Shown here: piece by piece, positions 7,342 to 16,901 of the stretch
How positions within the stretch are numbered: position 1 is the first letter of the stretch
Layout of the letters: each line of letters starts with the position of its first letter
Source of the DNA: an uncultured Lachnospiraceae bacterium
Lineage (GTDB): Bacteria; Bacillota; Clostridia; Lachnospirales; Lachnospiraceae
DNA length: 38,210 nucleotides
Direction: 5' to 3'
NCBI GenBank assembly: GCA_944384125.1
Contig: CALWSF010000030.1
Span: 1 to 38,210 of the forward strand
Position numbers and translations under genes: made by a program
The notes under the pieces: generated by a model
Database searches by the model: none
The model's input: only the letters and a program-made list of their open reading frames with translations
What the model was told of the DNA's origin: nothing

Positions 7342-8550
7342 ATGAATATGGGAAGAGCATTGATTATCGGCTGCGGCGGCGTGGCCTCGGTAGCGATTCA
7401 CAAATGCTGCCAGAACAGTGATGTTTTTGAGGAGATCTGCATTGCCAGCCGGACGAAATCCAAGTGTGATGCGCTGAAGGAAAAGCTGGAAGGTAAGACG
7501 AAGACAAAAATTCAGACGGCTCAGGTAAATGCCGATCATGTAGATGAGCTTATCGCCCTGATTGAGAGCTTTAAGCCGGATGTGGTTTTAAATCTGGCGC
7601 TTCCGTATCAGGATCTTACCATCATGGACGCCTGTCTGGCCACGAAGACCCACTATATCGATACAGCCAATTATGAGCCGGAAGATACGGCCAAATTTGA
7701 GTATAAATGGCAGTGGGCGTACCGGGAGAAATTTAAGGAGGCGGGCATCACAGCTCTTCTGGGAAGCGGTTTTGATCCGGGAGTAACAGGTGTGTTTTCC
7801 GCTTACGCGCTGAAGCATGAATTTGACGAGATCAATTATATCGACATTCTTGACTGCAACGGAGGCGATCACGGCTACCCGTTTGCTACCAACTTCAATC
7901 CCGAGATTAATATCCGGGAGGTTTCCGCCAAAGGATCCTACTGGGAGGACGGACACTGGGTTGAGACGGAGCCCATGGAAATCAAGAGAGTTTACAATTT
8001 TGAGGGCGTGGGGGAGAAGGATATGTATCTCCTTCATCATGAGGAGATTGAGTCTCTGGCGCTCAATATTCCGGGCATTAAGAGAATCCGCTTTTTCATG
8101 ACCTTCGGTCAGAGCTATCTGACCCACTTAAAATGCCTGGAAAATGTGGGGATGACTTCCATTGAGCCCATCATGTATGAAGGAAAAGAGATCGTGCCGC
8201 TGCAGTTTCTCAAGGCCGTGCTTCCCGATCCGGCATCCCTTGGCCCGAGAACAGTGGGAAAGACAAACATCGGATGCATCTTCCGCGGTAAGAAGGACGG
8301 AAAGGAAAAGAATTATTATCTTTACAATATCTGCGATCATCAGGAATGCTACCGGGAGGTGGGCTCTCAGGCGATCTCCTACACGACAGGCGTGCCGGCC
8401 ATGATCGGGGCAATGCTGGTTATGAACGGGACGTGGCAGAAGCCGGGCGTTTACAACATTGAGGAGTTTGATCCGGATCCCTTTATGGATGCGCTGAACC
8501 GCTTCGGTCTCCCATGGAAGGAATCATGGGAACCGGCGCTGGTTGACTGA
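7342..8550 (+). CDS. Carboxy(nor)spermidine dehydrogenase family protein
   Basis: A 402-residue saccharopine-dehydrogenase-family protein. It begins with a Rossmann NAD(P) site (ALIIGCGGVASVAIHKC) and has the family motifs LNLALPYQDLTIMDACL and GFDPGVTGVFSAYAL. In polyamine clusters this family condenses L-aspartate-beta-semialdehyde with an amine and reduces the imine: putrescine gives carboxyspermidine, diaminopropane gives carboxynorspermidine, and agmatine gives carboxyaminopropylagmatine in the more recently described route. The neighbouring decarboxylase and ureohydrolase support a polyamine role over lysine metabolism. The 98-bp gap before it is the second largest in the operon. GGAGGAAG precedes the start at 7342. 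Confidence 0.88.
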   Translation: MNMGRALIIGCGGVASVAIHKCCQNSDVFEEICIASRTKSKCDALKEKLEGKTKTKIQTAQVNADHVDELIALIESFKPDVVLNLALPYQDLTIMDACLATKTHYIDTANYEPEDTAKFEYKWQWAYREKFKEAGITALLGSGFDPGVTGVFSAYALKHEFDEINYIDILDCNGGDHGYPFATNFNPEINIREVSAKGSYWEDGHWVETEPMEIKRVYNFEGVGEKDMYLLHHEEIESLALNIPGIKRIRFFMTFGQSYLTHLKCLENVGMTSIEPIMYEGKEIVPLQFLKAVLPDPASLGPRTVGKTNIGCIFRGKKDGKEKNYYLYNICDHQECYREVGSQAISYTTGVPAMIGAMLVMNGTWQKPGVYNIEEFDPDPFMDALNRFGLPWKESWEPALVD

Positions 8551-8573
8551 GAAAGGACTAGGAAGTAGCGGTT

Positions 8574-9767
8574 ATGATGCAGGAGAAAGAGACAGAGGGA
8601 AAAACGGCGGAAAAAATCATTGAGGCAACAGGCGGGCTCAGAACGCCTTTCTATCTGGTGGATGAGACGCTCTTAAAAAGAAACCTGGAAATACTCCGGG
8701 ATGTGGCTGACCGCGCCGGCTGCCGGATCCTGCTGGCGCAGAAGGCATTTTCCATGTTTCATACCTATCCTCTCATCCGGAAATATCTGGATGGAACGGC
8801 GGCCAGCGGTCTTTACGAGGCAAGGCTGGGGCATGAGGAGTTCGGAAAAGAAACACATGTGTTTTCGGCAGCTTACCGGGAAGATGAGTTTGATGCGCTT
8901 TTACAGTATTCGGATCACATTGTGTTCAATACACCGTCCCAGGTAAGAAAATACGGGGATAAGGTAAGAGCAGCCGGGAAAGAGGCGGGACTGCGCCTGA
9001 ATCCTGAGTGCTCCACGCAGGAGGGGCACGCCATCTACGACCCCTGCGCTCCCGGTTCGAGGATGGGGACGACCCTGCAGGCCCTGGGCCGGGCGGGCGA
9101 TTTTGAGAGGGAGATTCTTCCGTATCTCTCAGGGTTTCATTTTCACACTCTCTGTGAGCAGAATTCTGACGATCTGGAGACGACCGCCACAGCAGTGGAA
9201 GAAAAATTCGGCGGTTATCTGGGACGGGTAAAGTGGCTCAATCTGGGAGGCGGACATCATATCACACGGGATGATTACGACAGAGACAGGCTCATCCGCA
9301 TTGTCCGCAGACTCAGAGAAAAATACGGTGTGGAAGTTTATCTGGAACCGGGAGAGGCCGTTGTTTTAAATGCGGGATTTCTTGTAACCTCGGTTCTGGA
9401 GACTATGGAAAACGGGATGGAGATTGCTATTCTGGACACATCGGCGGCATGTCATATGCCGGATGTGCTGGAGATGCCGTACCGGCCGCCCCTTTTAGGA
9501 AGCGGAAAGCCGGGAGAAAAGAGATATACCTTCCGTCTGGGCGGTCCCACCTGTCTGTCAGGGGACTGTGTGGGGGATTATTCCTTTGACGAACCCCTCA
9601 CGCCGGGAAAAAGGCTTGTGTTCGGGGACATGGCGCTCTATACAATGGTAAAAAATAACACCTTCAATGGCATGCCGCTTCCGTCCATTGTTTTGAGAAG
9701 AGAGGACGGGCAGAACGAGACTGTACGGGAATTTGGATATGAAGATTTTAAAGGCCGGCTCTCATAA
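8574..9767 (+). CDS. nspC: Carboxy(nor)spermidine decarboxylase
   Basis: A 397-residue alanine-racemase-fold (fold type III) PLP decarboxylase. The PLP lysine is K57 in ILLAQKAFSM. Other family features are GSRMGTT, GFHFHTLCEQ, LNLGGGHHI, the phosphate-binding LEPGEAVV and the C-terminal GPTCLSGD segment that carries the active-site cysteine. It removes the carboxyl group left by the upstream dehydrogenase, giving spermidine, norspermidine or aminopropylagmatine according to the amine used. ATG 8574 is 8 nt after AGGAAG; ATG 8577 is also possible. It is the last gene of the operon. A GC-rich hairpin (GGCCGGCT 9753-9760/AGCCGGCC 9767-9774) spans the stop codon but lacks a T run. Confidence 0.9.
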   Translation: MMQEKETEGKTAEKIIEATGGLRTPFYLVDETLLKRNLEILRDVADRAGCRILLAQKAFSMFHTYPLIRKYLDGTAASGLYEARLGHEEFGKETHVFSAAYREDEFDALLQYSDHIVFNTPSQVRKYGDKVRAAGKEAGLRLNPECSTQEGHAIYDPCAPGSRMGTTLQALGRAGDFEREILPYLSGFHFHTLCEQNSDDLETTATAVEEKFGGYLGRVKWLNLGGGHHITRDDYDRDRLIRIVRRLREKYGVEVYLEPGEAVVLNAGFLVTSVLETMENGMEIAILDTSAACHMPDVLEMPYRPPLLGSGKPGEKRYTFRLGGPTCLSGDCVGDYSFDEPLTPGKRLVFGDMALYTMVKNNTFNGMPLPSIVLRREDGQNETVREFGYEDFKGRLS

Positions 9768-9838
9768 GCCGGCCTCAGCGCCGTCTTTACAGTAATGTAC
9801 CGGCGCGGGAAAATACAAAAAAGGGATGAATAAGAAAA

Positions 9839-10753
9839 ATGATACAGGATATTGCACCGCATAAATATGACAATACATTCCGGATACAGAAGCCGGAAAA
9901 GGAGGATTATGTCCTCTGCATTCAGAAAAACAGAGTCTTTCTGCGGGATGGGAAGGAAAAGGGAATCCTGGAGATTCCGGGATTCGGAGAAATTCTGCCG
10001 TATCTTTCTGATGCAGAAGAGAGGGCGGTATATCTTTTTTCCATAGATGAAAGGCCGTATTTTCTGATGGAGATAAGGGATGAGGAGGCTGGCCTTCTGC
10101 CTGAGACGGATTCCGGAAAGGAATATGTATACGCCTGGAAAACAACCCAGGATATCAGGGCGATGGAGCCCATGTATCAGGCGTTTGCCGCGATTACGGC
10201 AACCCAGCTTTTCAGATGGCGTCAGAGCCGCCGTTTCTGCGGACGCTGCGGCAGCCGGACAAAGGACAGCACGACGGAGAGAGCTCTCGTCTGTCCGGAG
10301 TGCGGGCAGACGGAATACCCCAAGATCTCCCCGGCTGTAATTGTGGCCGTGACCGACGGGGACAGACTTTTAATGTCCCGCTACCGGGTTAATCACAGTA
10401 CCTACCGCGGATACGCGCTTATCGCCGGCTTTGTTGAAATCGGAGAGACATTTGAGGAAACTGTCCGCCGGGAAGTTATGGAGGAGGTCGGACTGAAGGT
10501 AAAAAATATCAGGTATTTCAAGAGTCAGCCGTGGGCGTTTACGGACACGGAAATGATCGGATTTTTCGCCGAGCTGGACGGAGCGGATACGATCCGCTTA
10601 CAGGAGGATGAGCTTTCCGAGGCGGGATGGTATACGAGAGATGAGATACCGGATGATGATCGCCTGATCAGTGTTGGAACAGAGATGAAAATGTACTTTA
10701 AATATGGCGAAAACTGGGAGAGCGTGCTCCGGCACAGAGCCGGGGACAGATAA
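9839..10753 (+). CDS. nudC: NADH pyrophosphatase / NAD-cap decapping Nudix hydrolase
   Basis: The 304-residue protein has the full NudC plan. There is an N-terminal domain of about 120 residues, then a zinc ribbon with Cys134, Cys137, Cys152 and Cys155 (FCGRCG and CPECG), a Nudix box at residues 197-219 with the REVMEEVG core, and the NudC-specific SQPW motif at 229-232. It cleaves NAD(H) to nicotinamide mononucleotide and AMP and, in studied members, removes NAD caps from RNA 5' ends. It starts 71 bp after the polyamine operon with no strong promoter of its own, so it may be read through from it. A clear terminator follows. Confidence 0.93.
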   Translation: MIQDIAPHKYDNTFRIQKPEKEDYVLCIQKNRVFLRDGKEKGILEIPGFGEILPYLSDAEERAVYLFSIDERPYFLMEIRDEEAGLLPETDSGKEYVYAWKTTQDIRAMEPMYQAFAAITATQLFRWRQSRRFCGRCGSRTKDSTTERALVCPECGQTEYPKISPAVIVAVTDGDRLLMSRYRVNHSTYRGYALIAGFVEIGETFEETVRREVMEEVGLKVKNIRYFKSQPWAFTDTEMIGFFAELDGADTIRLQEDELSEAGWYTRDEIPDDDRLISVGTEMKMYFKYGENWESVLRHRAGDR

Positions 10754-10788
10754 AAAAGAAAGTGTTTTTCCGGCGTTCCATAGCTGTG

Positions 10789-10810
10789 AGGAATGGGTGC
10801 CATTCCTTTT
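10789..10810 (+). terminator. Intrinsic terminator after nudC
   Basis: AGGAATGG (10789-10796), GTG loop, CCATTCCT (10800-10807) and a short T run to 10810. It separates nudC from the ilv promoter 7 bp downstream. Confidence 0.7.
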
Positions 10811-10816
10811 AATTAG

Positions 10817-10845
10817 TTGACAAAGAAGATTTTGGTTGCTATGAT
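10817..10845 (+). promoter_or_regulatory. Consensus promoter of ilvN-ilvC
   Basis: TTGACA (10817-10822) and TATGAT (10840-10845) with a 17-bp spacer. The start would be near 10852, only about 26 nt before the ilvN start codon, which leaves no room for a leader attenuator. Confidence 0.85.
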
Positions 10846-10877
10846 TAAGTGTATTACATAGCGAGGTGACGACTTAC

Positions 10878-11378
10878 ATGAGCAGAATCGTTTTATCACT
10901 GCTGGTAGATAATACTGCCGGTGTTCTGAGCCGCGTGGCCGGGCTGTTCAGCCGGCGCGGATATAATATTGAAAGTCTTACGGTTGGTGTTACAGCGGAT
11001 CCCAGGTATTCCCGTATGACGGTAGTTTCCCTCGGCGATCAGCAGGTTCTGGAGCAGATCCAGAAACAGCTGGGAAAGCTTGAGGATGTCCATGACATCA
11101 AGGAACTCAGGGAAGGACATTCCGTATATCGTGAGCTGATGCTGGTAAAGGTGCGGGCAAACGCGAGCCAGCGTATGGCGATTAATGCGATTGCCGAGAT
11201 TTTCCGCGCTTCTATCGTAGATGTGGGAAAAGAGTCTGTCACGGTTATGCTGACGGGCGATCAGTCCAAGCTGGACGCGATGATTAATCTGCTGGAGGAT
11301 TACGAGATTCTGGAGCTTGCCAGAACCGGTCTTACGGGGCTCTCCCGCGGAGCCGATGATGTGCGCTATCTCCCGTAG
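10878..11378 (+). CDS. ilvN: Acetolactate synthase small (regulatory) subunit
   Basis: The 166-residue protein has an N-terminal ACT domain (SRIVLSLLVDNTAGVLSRVAGLFSRRGYNIESL) that binds valine for feedback control, and a C-terminal acetolactate-synthase small-subunit domain (about residues 80-160). It activates the catalytic subunit IlvB, which makes acetolactate or acetohydroxybutyrate for Val/Leu/Ile synthesis. ATG 10878 follows GAGGTGA by 8 nt; the frame opens 12 nt earlier at GTG 10866, within the ribosome-site region. No ilvB lies next to it in this window, so the catalytic subunit must be encoded elsewhere. Confidence 0.94.
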   Translation: MSRIVLSLLVDNTAGVLSRVAGLFSRRGYNIESLTVGVTADPRYSRMTVVSLGDQQVLEQIQKQLGKLEDVHDIKELREGHSVYRELMLVKVRANASQRMAINAIAEIFRASIVDVGKESVTVMLTGDQSKLDAMINLLEDYEILELARTGLTGLSRGADDVRYLP

Positions 11379-11508
11379 GAGAAGAGCGGGCGTGTGCGGC
11401 GCGTATTTTCAGATGTTTACAAAGTATTTGCCAAAGGTACACAGAGAGGTATCGGCCAATTCTTTATAATAAATTAATTCACTTATTAATATCCAAGGAG
11501 GAAATTAA

Positions 11509-12534
<1,026 letters not shown>

Positions 12535-12554
12535 GTTTAAAATGCAAAAAAGGG

Positions 12555-12617
12555 GGCTGCCGCGCAGCTGTCCGGGTATTTGCCGCCCGGGGGGGCATGT
12601 GCGGCAGCCGTTTTTTT
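12555..12617 (+). terminator. Strong intrinsic terminator after ilvC
   Basis: GGCTGCCGC (12555-12563) pairs with GCGGCAGCC (12601-12609), the enclosed GC-rich sequence can pair further, and seven T follow (12611-12617). The ilv unit ends here. Confidence 0.9.
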
Positions 12618-12674
12618 GCTGTGTATATGCGGGCTCAGCCTGAAAAAGTTGCACGGATGTGAAGGGAAAACGGA

Positions 12675-13823
12675 ATGAAACGGTATGATGATGTTACTAT
12701 TTTAAAAGGCTTTGCATGCCTGACAGTTTTTACGACTCACTGGCTGGGAAGCTTTGGGAGTTTCGGAAGCGGGAGATTTGACTGGCTGATGCAGCAGGGG
12801 CCGCTGATGATTATAACGCGGGGAAGCTATGTGGTTCCTGTCTTTCTGATGCTTACCGGACTTTTGGTATGTCAGAAAGTGATGGACGGAAGGTTTCATT
12901 CCTGGTCAGAAGAAATTGTGAAGCGTTATCTGCGTCTTGTGATCCCTGTTGCAGCAACTTCTGTTCTGGCGCTTCTTATGTTCCGTGCAGGTCTTTTTTA
13001 CAACAGACAGGCGGCATCCCTTATGGGAAATGAGTGGCTCGCCATGTATTACGGAGATCTTCCGGGATGGCGTTTTCTTCCGGGAAAGGCACTTTTCGGA
13101 ACGGTTATTCTGGGCGATGACACATATTACGGACCTTTCTGGATGCTCAATTATACTTTTCTCGGAAGCATATTTGTCCTGGTGTTTGCAAGTGCCTTAA
13201 AAGAGATGCGGGGAAACGGACGGATTGCGGCATTTGCGGTTCTGGCTGTGCTGTTTGTTTTTATTGACACCCACTATTTCTCACTTTATCTGGGCTGTCT
13301 TCTGGCTGTGTTTTTCCGGAAGATTGATGCCTGGCGGGAGAGTGCCGGTAAGAATAATGTGCGCGTCACAGCAGCTGTCCTCGGATTTATATTTCTTGCG
13401 GGAAGTGCTTTTATCGGAATGCGTTCCTTTTACTGGGCGGCCTGGATGGCGGAGCGGGGTGTTGGCGGAGCCACGGGAAATCCCTTCTTTTATGGGGCAC
13501 CGTCTGTATTTCTTCTTATTGCGGGTGTGCGTTTTCTGTGGATTGCAGGGCTCTCACGGATACCGGTGTGGTGCAGGACACCGCTCATATGGCTGGGAGA
13601 GAGAAGTATGGGGGTATATCTGACCCACTGGCTTTTTATCTGCTCTTTTTCAAGCTGGTTTTATACCTGGTCTTTCGGGAGAGGGAACAGGATTGCAATA
13701 GGGGTAAATATTATAATCACGCTGGTGCTTGTTTTCATTGCAGCAGAAATTTACTGCCGCATTGTGGAGGAAAAAGCATACACTGCAGTGTGGGGAAAAA
13801 TCAGGAAATGGATATGGCAGTAA
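12675..13823 (+). CDS. Membrane acyltransferase, family 3 (OafA/WecH-like)
   Basis: A 382-residue integral membrane protein with about ten hydrophobic segments. The N-terminal signature LKGFACLTVFTTHWLGSF carries the family's membrane histidine. Further along are YYGPFWMLNY and a final segment IWLGERSMGVYLTHWLF, both typical of acyltransferase family 3. Members O-acetylate or O-succinylate surface sugars, peptidoglycan or lipids; the substrate here is unknown. It stands alone between two terminators. The ribosome site before ATG 12675 is weak (GAAGGGAAA). Confidence 0.85.
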   Translation: MKRYDDVTILKGFACLTVFTTHWLGSFGSFGSGRFDWLMQQGPLMIITRGSYVVPVFLMLTGLLVCQKVMDGRFHSWSEEIVKRYLRLVIPVAATSVLALLMFRAGLFYNRQAASLMGNEWLAMYYGDLPGWRFLPGKALFGTVILGDDTYYGPFWMLNYTFLGSIFVLVFASALKEMRGNGRIAAFAVLAVLFVFIDTHYFSLYLGCLLAVFFRKIDAWRESAGKNNVRVTAAVLGFIFLAGSAFIGMRSFYWAAWMAERGVGGATGNPFFYGAPSVFLLIAGVRFLWIAGLSRIPVWCRTPLIWLGERSMGVYLTHWLFICSFSSWFYTWSFGRGNRIAIGVNIIITLVLVFIAAEIYCRIVEEKAYTAVWGKIRKWIWQ

Positions 13824-13827
13824 AGAA

Positions 13828-13890
13828 AGGCTCCCTTCTGTGCTGACAGGTAAAATAACAAAATCTGTCGCTCAGGAGGGAGCCTGTTTT
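13828..13890. terminator. Bidirectional terminator between acyltransferase and LysR
   Basis: AGGCTCCCT (13828-13836) pairs with AGGGAGCCT (13877-13885). An inner GACAG/CTGTC pairing (13845-13849/13865-13869) extends the hairpin. T-rich tracts follow on both strands, so it can end both convergent genes. Confidence 0.8.
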
Positions 13891-13917
13891 ATATCCGAAG
13901 TCACGGGAAATCTCCAT

Positions 13918-14811
13918 TTAATTAATTCCGGAAGAACAGAACTGTATAAACTGGTTCATGGTTTTTGTGATATAGGAGGGATGATAGGCAAAGCCGGCTG
14001 TCCTTGTACGGATAGGATCTGGCAGGGGAATCTCAATCAGGCTCCCTTCTTCAAGCTCTTTTCTGACAAACTCACGGATGACACAGCCAATGCCAAGTCC
14101 GGTTTTCGCAAATTCGATGAGAAGATCCATGGTCGTGGCTTCCAGTACCTGCTTCGGCTCAATGCCGTGTTCGGCAAAGTATGCATCAATGTGAATACGC
14201 GTCATATTGTTCCGATCAAGAAGGAGAATGGTGCCGGACTCAAAGATGTCGGGGCTTTCGCCCTCCCGGATTTTGAGATTCTCCAGATAGGCGGGGGTAC
14301 AGACAAAAGCATCATCAATCTGCATGACCGGCAGAAATGAGAGGCTCCTGCGGCTCTTTGGTTCGGCGATAAGGCCGATGTCCAGCTTCTGCTGCTCCAG
14401 CATGGAGATAGTGCGGGCTGTGTCCTGGCTGTCGATCATGATTTTTACATGGGGATACTGCACAAGAAAGTCTTTAAGGTACGGAAGAAGGATGTACTTG
14501 CACAGTGTGTTGCTGACGCCGATTCTGAGCTGTCCGATGTTGAAGTTGCGGATTCTTTTCAGTTCCTTTTCGCCGCGGTTCAGAGTGTCAAAGGCTGTTA
14601 CCACATGCTGGAAGAGAACCTGCCCTTCAGCGGTCAGAGATACCCCCCTGGAATTGCGCGTGAAGAGGGGAACACCCAGGCTTTCCTCCAGCTTGCTGAT
14701 GGACTTGCTGATGGCCGGCTGGCTGACAAACAGTTCCTTGGCTGCTCTGGAAATATTTCCCGTCCTGGCGACGGCATAAAAAATGCGGTACTGAGATAAA
14801 TATTGTTCCAT
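13918..14811 (-). CDS. LysR-family transcriptional regulator
   Basis: The 297-residue LysR-type regulator has an N-terminal winged helix-turn-helix (residues about 3-62, with AAKELFVSQPAISKSISKLEESLGVPLF) and a C-terminal effector-binding domain (about 90-290). It is divergent from leuC with 114 bp between start codons, the classic layout in which a LysR protein controls itself and the facing operon. The shared region holds an ATAA-N7-TTAT dyad at 14825-14839. The effector cannot be read; an isopropylmalate- or citrate-like ligand would fit the target genes. Confidence 0.9.
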   Translation of the reverse strand: MEQYLSQYRIFYAVARTGNISRAAKELFVSQPAISKSISKLEESLGVPLFTRNSRGVSLTAEGQVLFQHVVTAFDTLNRGEKELKRIRNFNIGQLRIGVSNTLCKYILLPYLKDFLVQYPHVKIMIDSQDTARTISMLEQQKLDIGLIAEPKSRRSLSFLPVMQIDDAFVCTPAYLENLKIREGESPDIFESGTILLLDRNNMTRIHIDAYFAEHGIEPKQVLEATTMDLLIEFAKTGLGIGCVIREFVRKELEEGSLIEIPLPDPIRTRTAGFAYHPSYITKTMNQFIQFCSSGIN

Positions 14812-14824
14812 ATGACACCTGCTT

Positions 14825-14890
14825 ATAACTGTAATTTATGGCATATATTCGTATTATATATTTGTATTATAACAGGGCGGATGATATAAT
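14825..14890 (+). promoter_or_regulatory. leuCD promoter with ATAA-N7-TTAT operator
   Basis: TGaTATAAT (TG 14882-14883, TATAAT 14885-14890) is an extended -10, with TTGTAT (14862-14867) 17 bp upstream as a modest -35. The start should lie near 14897. The dyad ATAA-CTGTAAT-TTAT (14825-14839) is centred near -65, and a lone TTAT half-site (14867-14870) falls near -28. This spacing matches the arrangement known for CcpC, a LysR regulator of aconitase genes in Bacillus. A direct repeat GTATTAT also occurs at 14851 and 14865. Confidence 0.6.
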
Positions 14891-14925
14891 GTAAATACTT
14901 ATTTTATTCGGAGGGAAATTATACC

Positions 14926-16191
14926 ATGGGAATGACAATGACGCAAAAAATTCTGGCAGCCCATGCAGGGCTTTCGGAGGTCCGTGCGGGACAGCTGATT
15001 GAAGCGGATTTGGATTTAGTACTTGGAAATGATATTACGACACCGGTTGCAATTAATGAAATTAAGAAACTGGATAAACAGTCAGTATTTGATAAGGATA
15101 AAATTGCACTGGTAATGGATCACTTTATCCCCAACAAGGATATTAAGTCAGCTGAGAACTGTAAGTGCTGCCGTGAGTTTGCCTGTCAGCATGAGATTAC
15201 CAATTATTTTGATGTGGGAGAGATGGGAATTGAGCACGCTCTTCTTCCGGAAAAAGGTCTGGTAGTAGCGGGAGATGCGGTTATCGGCGCTGATTCCCAT
15301 ACGTGTACATACGGCGCTCTCGGTGCTTTTTCTACTGGTGTGGGAAGTACGGATATGGCGGCCGGTATGGCGACGGGCAAGGCATGGTTCAAAGTACCGT
15401 CTGCCATCAAATTTATTCTTACGGGAAGCCTTCCGAAATGGGTAAGCGGCAAGGATGTGATCCTTCACATCATCGGACTTATCGGGGTGGATGGTGCTCT
15501 GTACCGCTCCATGGAGTTTACAGGGGATGGAATTGCCAGCCTGTCCATGGATGATCGGTTTACGATCTGCAATATGGCTATTGAGGCGGGCGGTAAAAAC
15601 GGAATTTTCCCGGTGGATGAAAAGACCGTTGAATATATGAAAGAACACGGAAAGAGACCATTTAAAGTGTTTGAGGCAGATGAGGATGCAGAATATGATG
15701 AGGTTTACACGATCGATCTTTCTGCGCTCAAGTCTACGGTATCTTTCCCGCATCTTCCGGAAAATACAAAGACTATCGATGAGACGGGAGACATTGCCAT
15801 CGATCAGGTAGTGATCGGTTCCTGCACCAACGGCCGGATCGAGGATATGCGCACGGCTGCCGAAATTCTGAAAGGACGGAAGGTTGCAAAGGGAATCCGC
15901 TGTATCGTGATCCCGGCAACACAGGCCATCTATCTCCAGTCCATGAGAGAGGGGCTTCTTGAGACCTTTATTGAGGCCGGTGCAGTTGTAAGCACGCCTA
16001 CCTGCGGTCCGTGTCTCGGCGGATATATGGGAATCCTGGCGGCGGGAGAGAGATGCGTCTCCACCACAAACCGCAACTTCGTAGGACGTATGGGACATGT
16101 GGATTCAGAGATTTATCTGGCGAGCCCGGCGGTGGCTGCGGCAAGTGCTGTGACAGGAAAAATCAGCGGACCCGCAGATTTGGGTCTCTAA
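14926..16191 (+). CDS. leuC: 3-isopropylmalate dehydratase large subunit
   Basis: A 421-residue aconitase-superfamily subunit that, with LeuD, isomerises 2-isopropylmalate to 3-isopropylmalate in leucine synthesis. Iron-sulfur cluster cysteines appear in IGSCTNGR and in the C-terminal [30 protein letters not shown] is the aconitase signature. The length is the short clostridial/archaeal-type LeuC, not the roughly 470-residue enterobacterial form. GGAGGG at 14910-14915 serves ATG 14926; two further in-frame ATG codons follow at once. It is probably controlled by the divergent LysR protein. Confidence 0.95.
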   Translation: MGMTMTQKILAAHAGLSEVRAGQLIEADLDLVLGNDITTPVAINEIKKLDKQSVFDKDKIALVMDHFIPNKDIKSAENCKCCREFACQHEITNYFDVGEMGIEHALLPEKGLVVAGDAVIGADSHTCTYGALGAFSTGVGSTDMAAGMATGKAWFKVPSAIKFILTGSLPKWVSGKDVILHIIGLIGVDGALYRSMEFTGDGIASLSMDDRFTICNMAIEAGGKNGIFPVDEKTVEYMKEHGKRPFKVFEADEDAEYDEVYTIDLSALKSTVSFPHLPENTKTIDETGDIAIDQVVIGSCTNGRIEDMRTAAEILKGRKVAKGIRCIVIPATQAIYLQSMREGLLETFIEAGAVVSTPTCGPCLGGYMGILAAGERCVSTTNRNFVGRMGHVDSEIYLASPAVAAASAVTGKISGPADLGL

Positions 16192-16237
16192 ACAGAGAAC
16201 AGATTCCCGGAGACAGAAGGAACAGGAGGAAGAGTAA

Positions 16238-16723
16238 ATGAAAGCATGCGGACATGTATTTAAATATGGGGACAATGTGGATACGGACGTTATCATTCCG
16301 GCCCGCTATCTCAATTCGCCGGATGGAAATGAGCTGGCAAAGCACTGTATGGAAGATATCGACAAGGAATTTGTGAATAAAGTGCAGACGGGAGATATTA
16401 TTGTAGCCAACAAAAACTTTGGCTGCGGTTCTTCAAGAGAGCATGCTCCGCTGGCAATCAAATGTGCCGGTGTGAGCTGCGTGATTGCGGAGACCTTTGC
16501 CCGGATTTTCTACCGGAACGCAATCAATATCGGAATGCCGATTATTGAGTGTCCGGAGGCTGCAAAGGCCATTGAGGCCGGCGATGAGGTCGAGGTGGAT
16601 TTTGACAGCGGCGTGATCACAGATAAGACGAAAAACATGAGTTTTCAGGGGCAGGCATTTCCGGAATTCATGCAGAAGATTATCAGTGCAGGCGGACTTG
16701 TAAATTATATTAATCAGAAATAA
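16238..16723 (+). CDS. leuD: 3-isopropylmalate dehydratase small subunit
   Basis: A 161-residue swivel-domain subunit partner of LeuC. The motifs [15 protein letters not shown] near the N-terminus and [15 protein letters not shown], which contacts the substrate, are diagnostic. An AGGAGGA ribosome site precedes ATG 16238, 46 bp after leuC, so the two form one transcript. Its length is normal for the short bacterial/archaeal type. A large hairpin follows the stop. Confidence 0.95.
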   Translation: MKACGHVFKYGDNVDTDVIIPARYLNSPDGNELAKHCMEDIDKEFVNKVQTGDIIVANKNFGCGSSREHAPLAIKCAGVSCVIAETFARIFYRNAINIGMPIIECPEAAKAIEAGDEVEVDFDSGVITDKTKNMSFQGQAFPEFMQKIISAGGLVNYINQK

Positions 16724-16744
16724 CTGATAAAAAATTGTTTTCAG

Positions 16745-16818
16745 AAAGAGCACATTCTGTTCCGAAATGCGCGATGCGTTACATGATGTATGCGGCCCGG
16801 AAAAAGTTTGTGCTCTTT
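16745..16818 (+). terminator. Large hairpin after leuD, overlapping next promoter
   Basis: AAAGAGCACA (16745-16754) pairs perfectly with TGTGCTCTTT (16809-16818), enclosing 54 nt that can form TTCCG/CGGAA and further pairs. It is followed only by TTTTGATTTT. It probably ends leuCD, though the long loop is unusual. Its 3' arm covers the -35 region of the next promoter. Confidence 0.55.
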
Positions 16819-16837
16819 TGATTTTGTGTGGTATAAT
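16808..16837 (+). promoter_or_regulatory. Extended -10 promoter for the YbaK-type gene
   Basis: TGgTATAAT (TG 16829-16830, TATAAT 16832-16837) is a strong extended -10. TTGTGC (16808-16813) at 18 bp spacing is a weak -35 that lies within the leuD terminator arm. Confidence 0.6.
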
Positions 16838-16901
16838 TTCAGAGGTATGCCGGAGGAAATGCCGGAATGGGAATCAGAAACGTAGAAAGAGGGATGTAAA
16901 A

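Noticed and set aside
9753-9774. GC-rich hairpin at the end of nspC as a terminator.
   Set aside because: The 8-bp stem is perfect but no T run follows, so read-through into nudC remains likely.
13729-14340. 203-codon plus-strand frame across the LysR gene 3' end.
   Set aside because: It spans a terminator and is the complement of LysR coding sequence.
16767-16901. Extended N-terminus of the YbaK-type frame.
   Set aside because: It contains the leuD terminator and the gene's own promoter; ATG 16902 fits the family.
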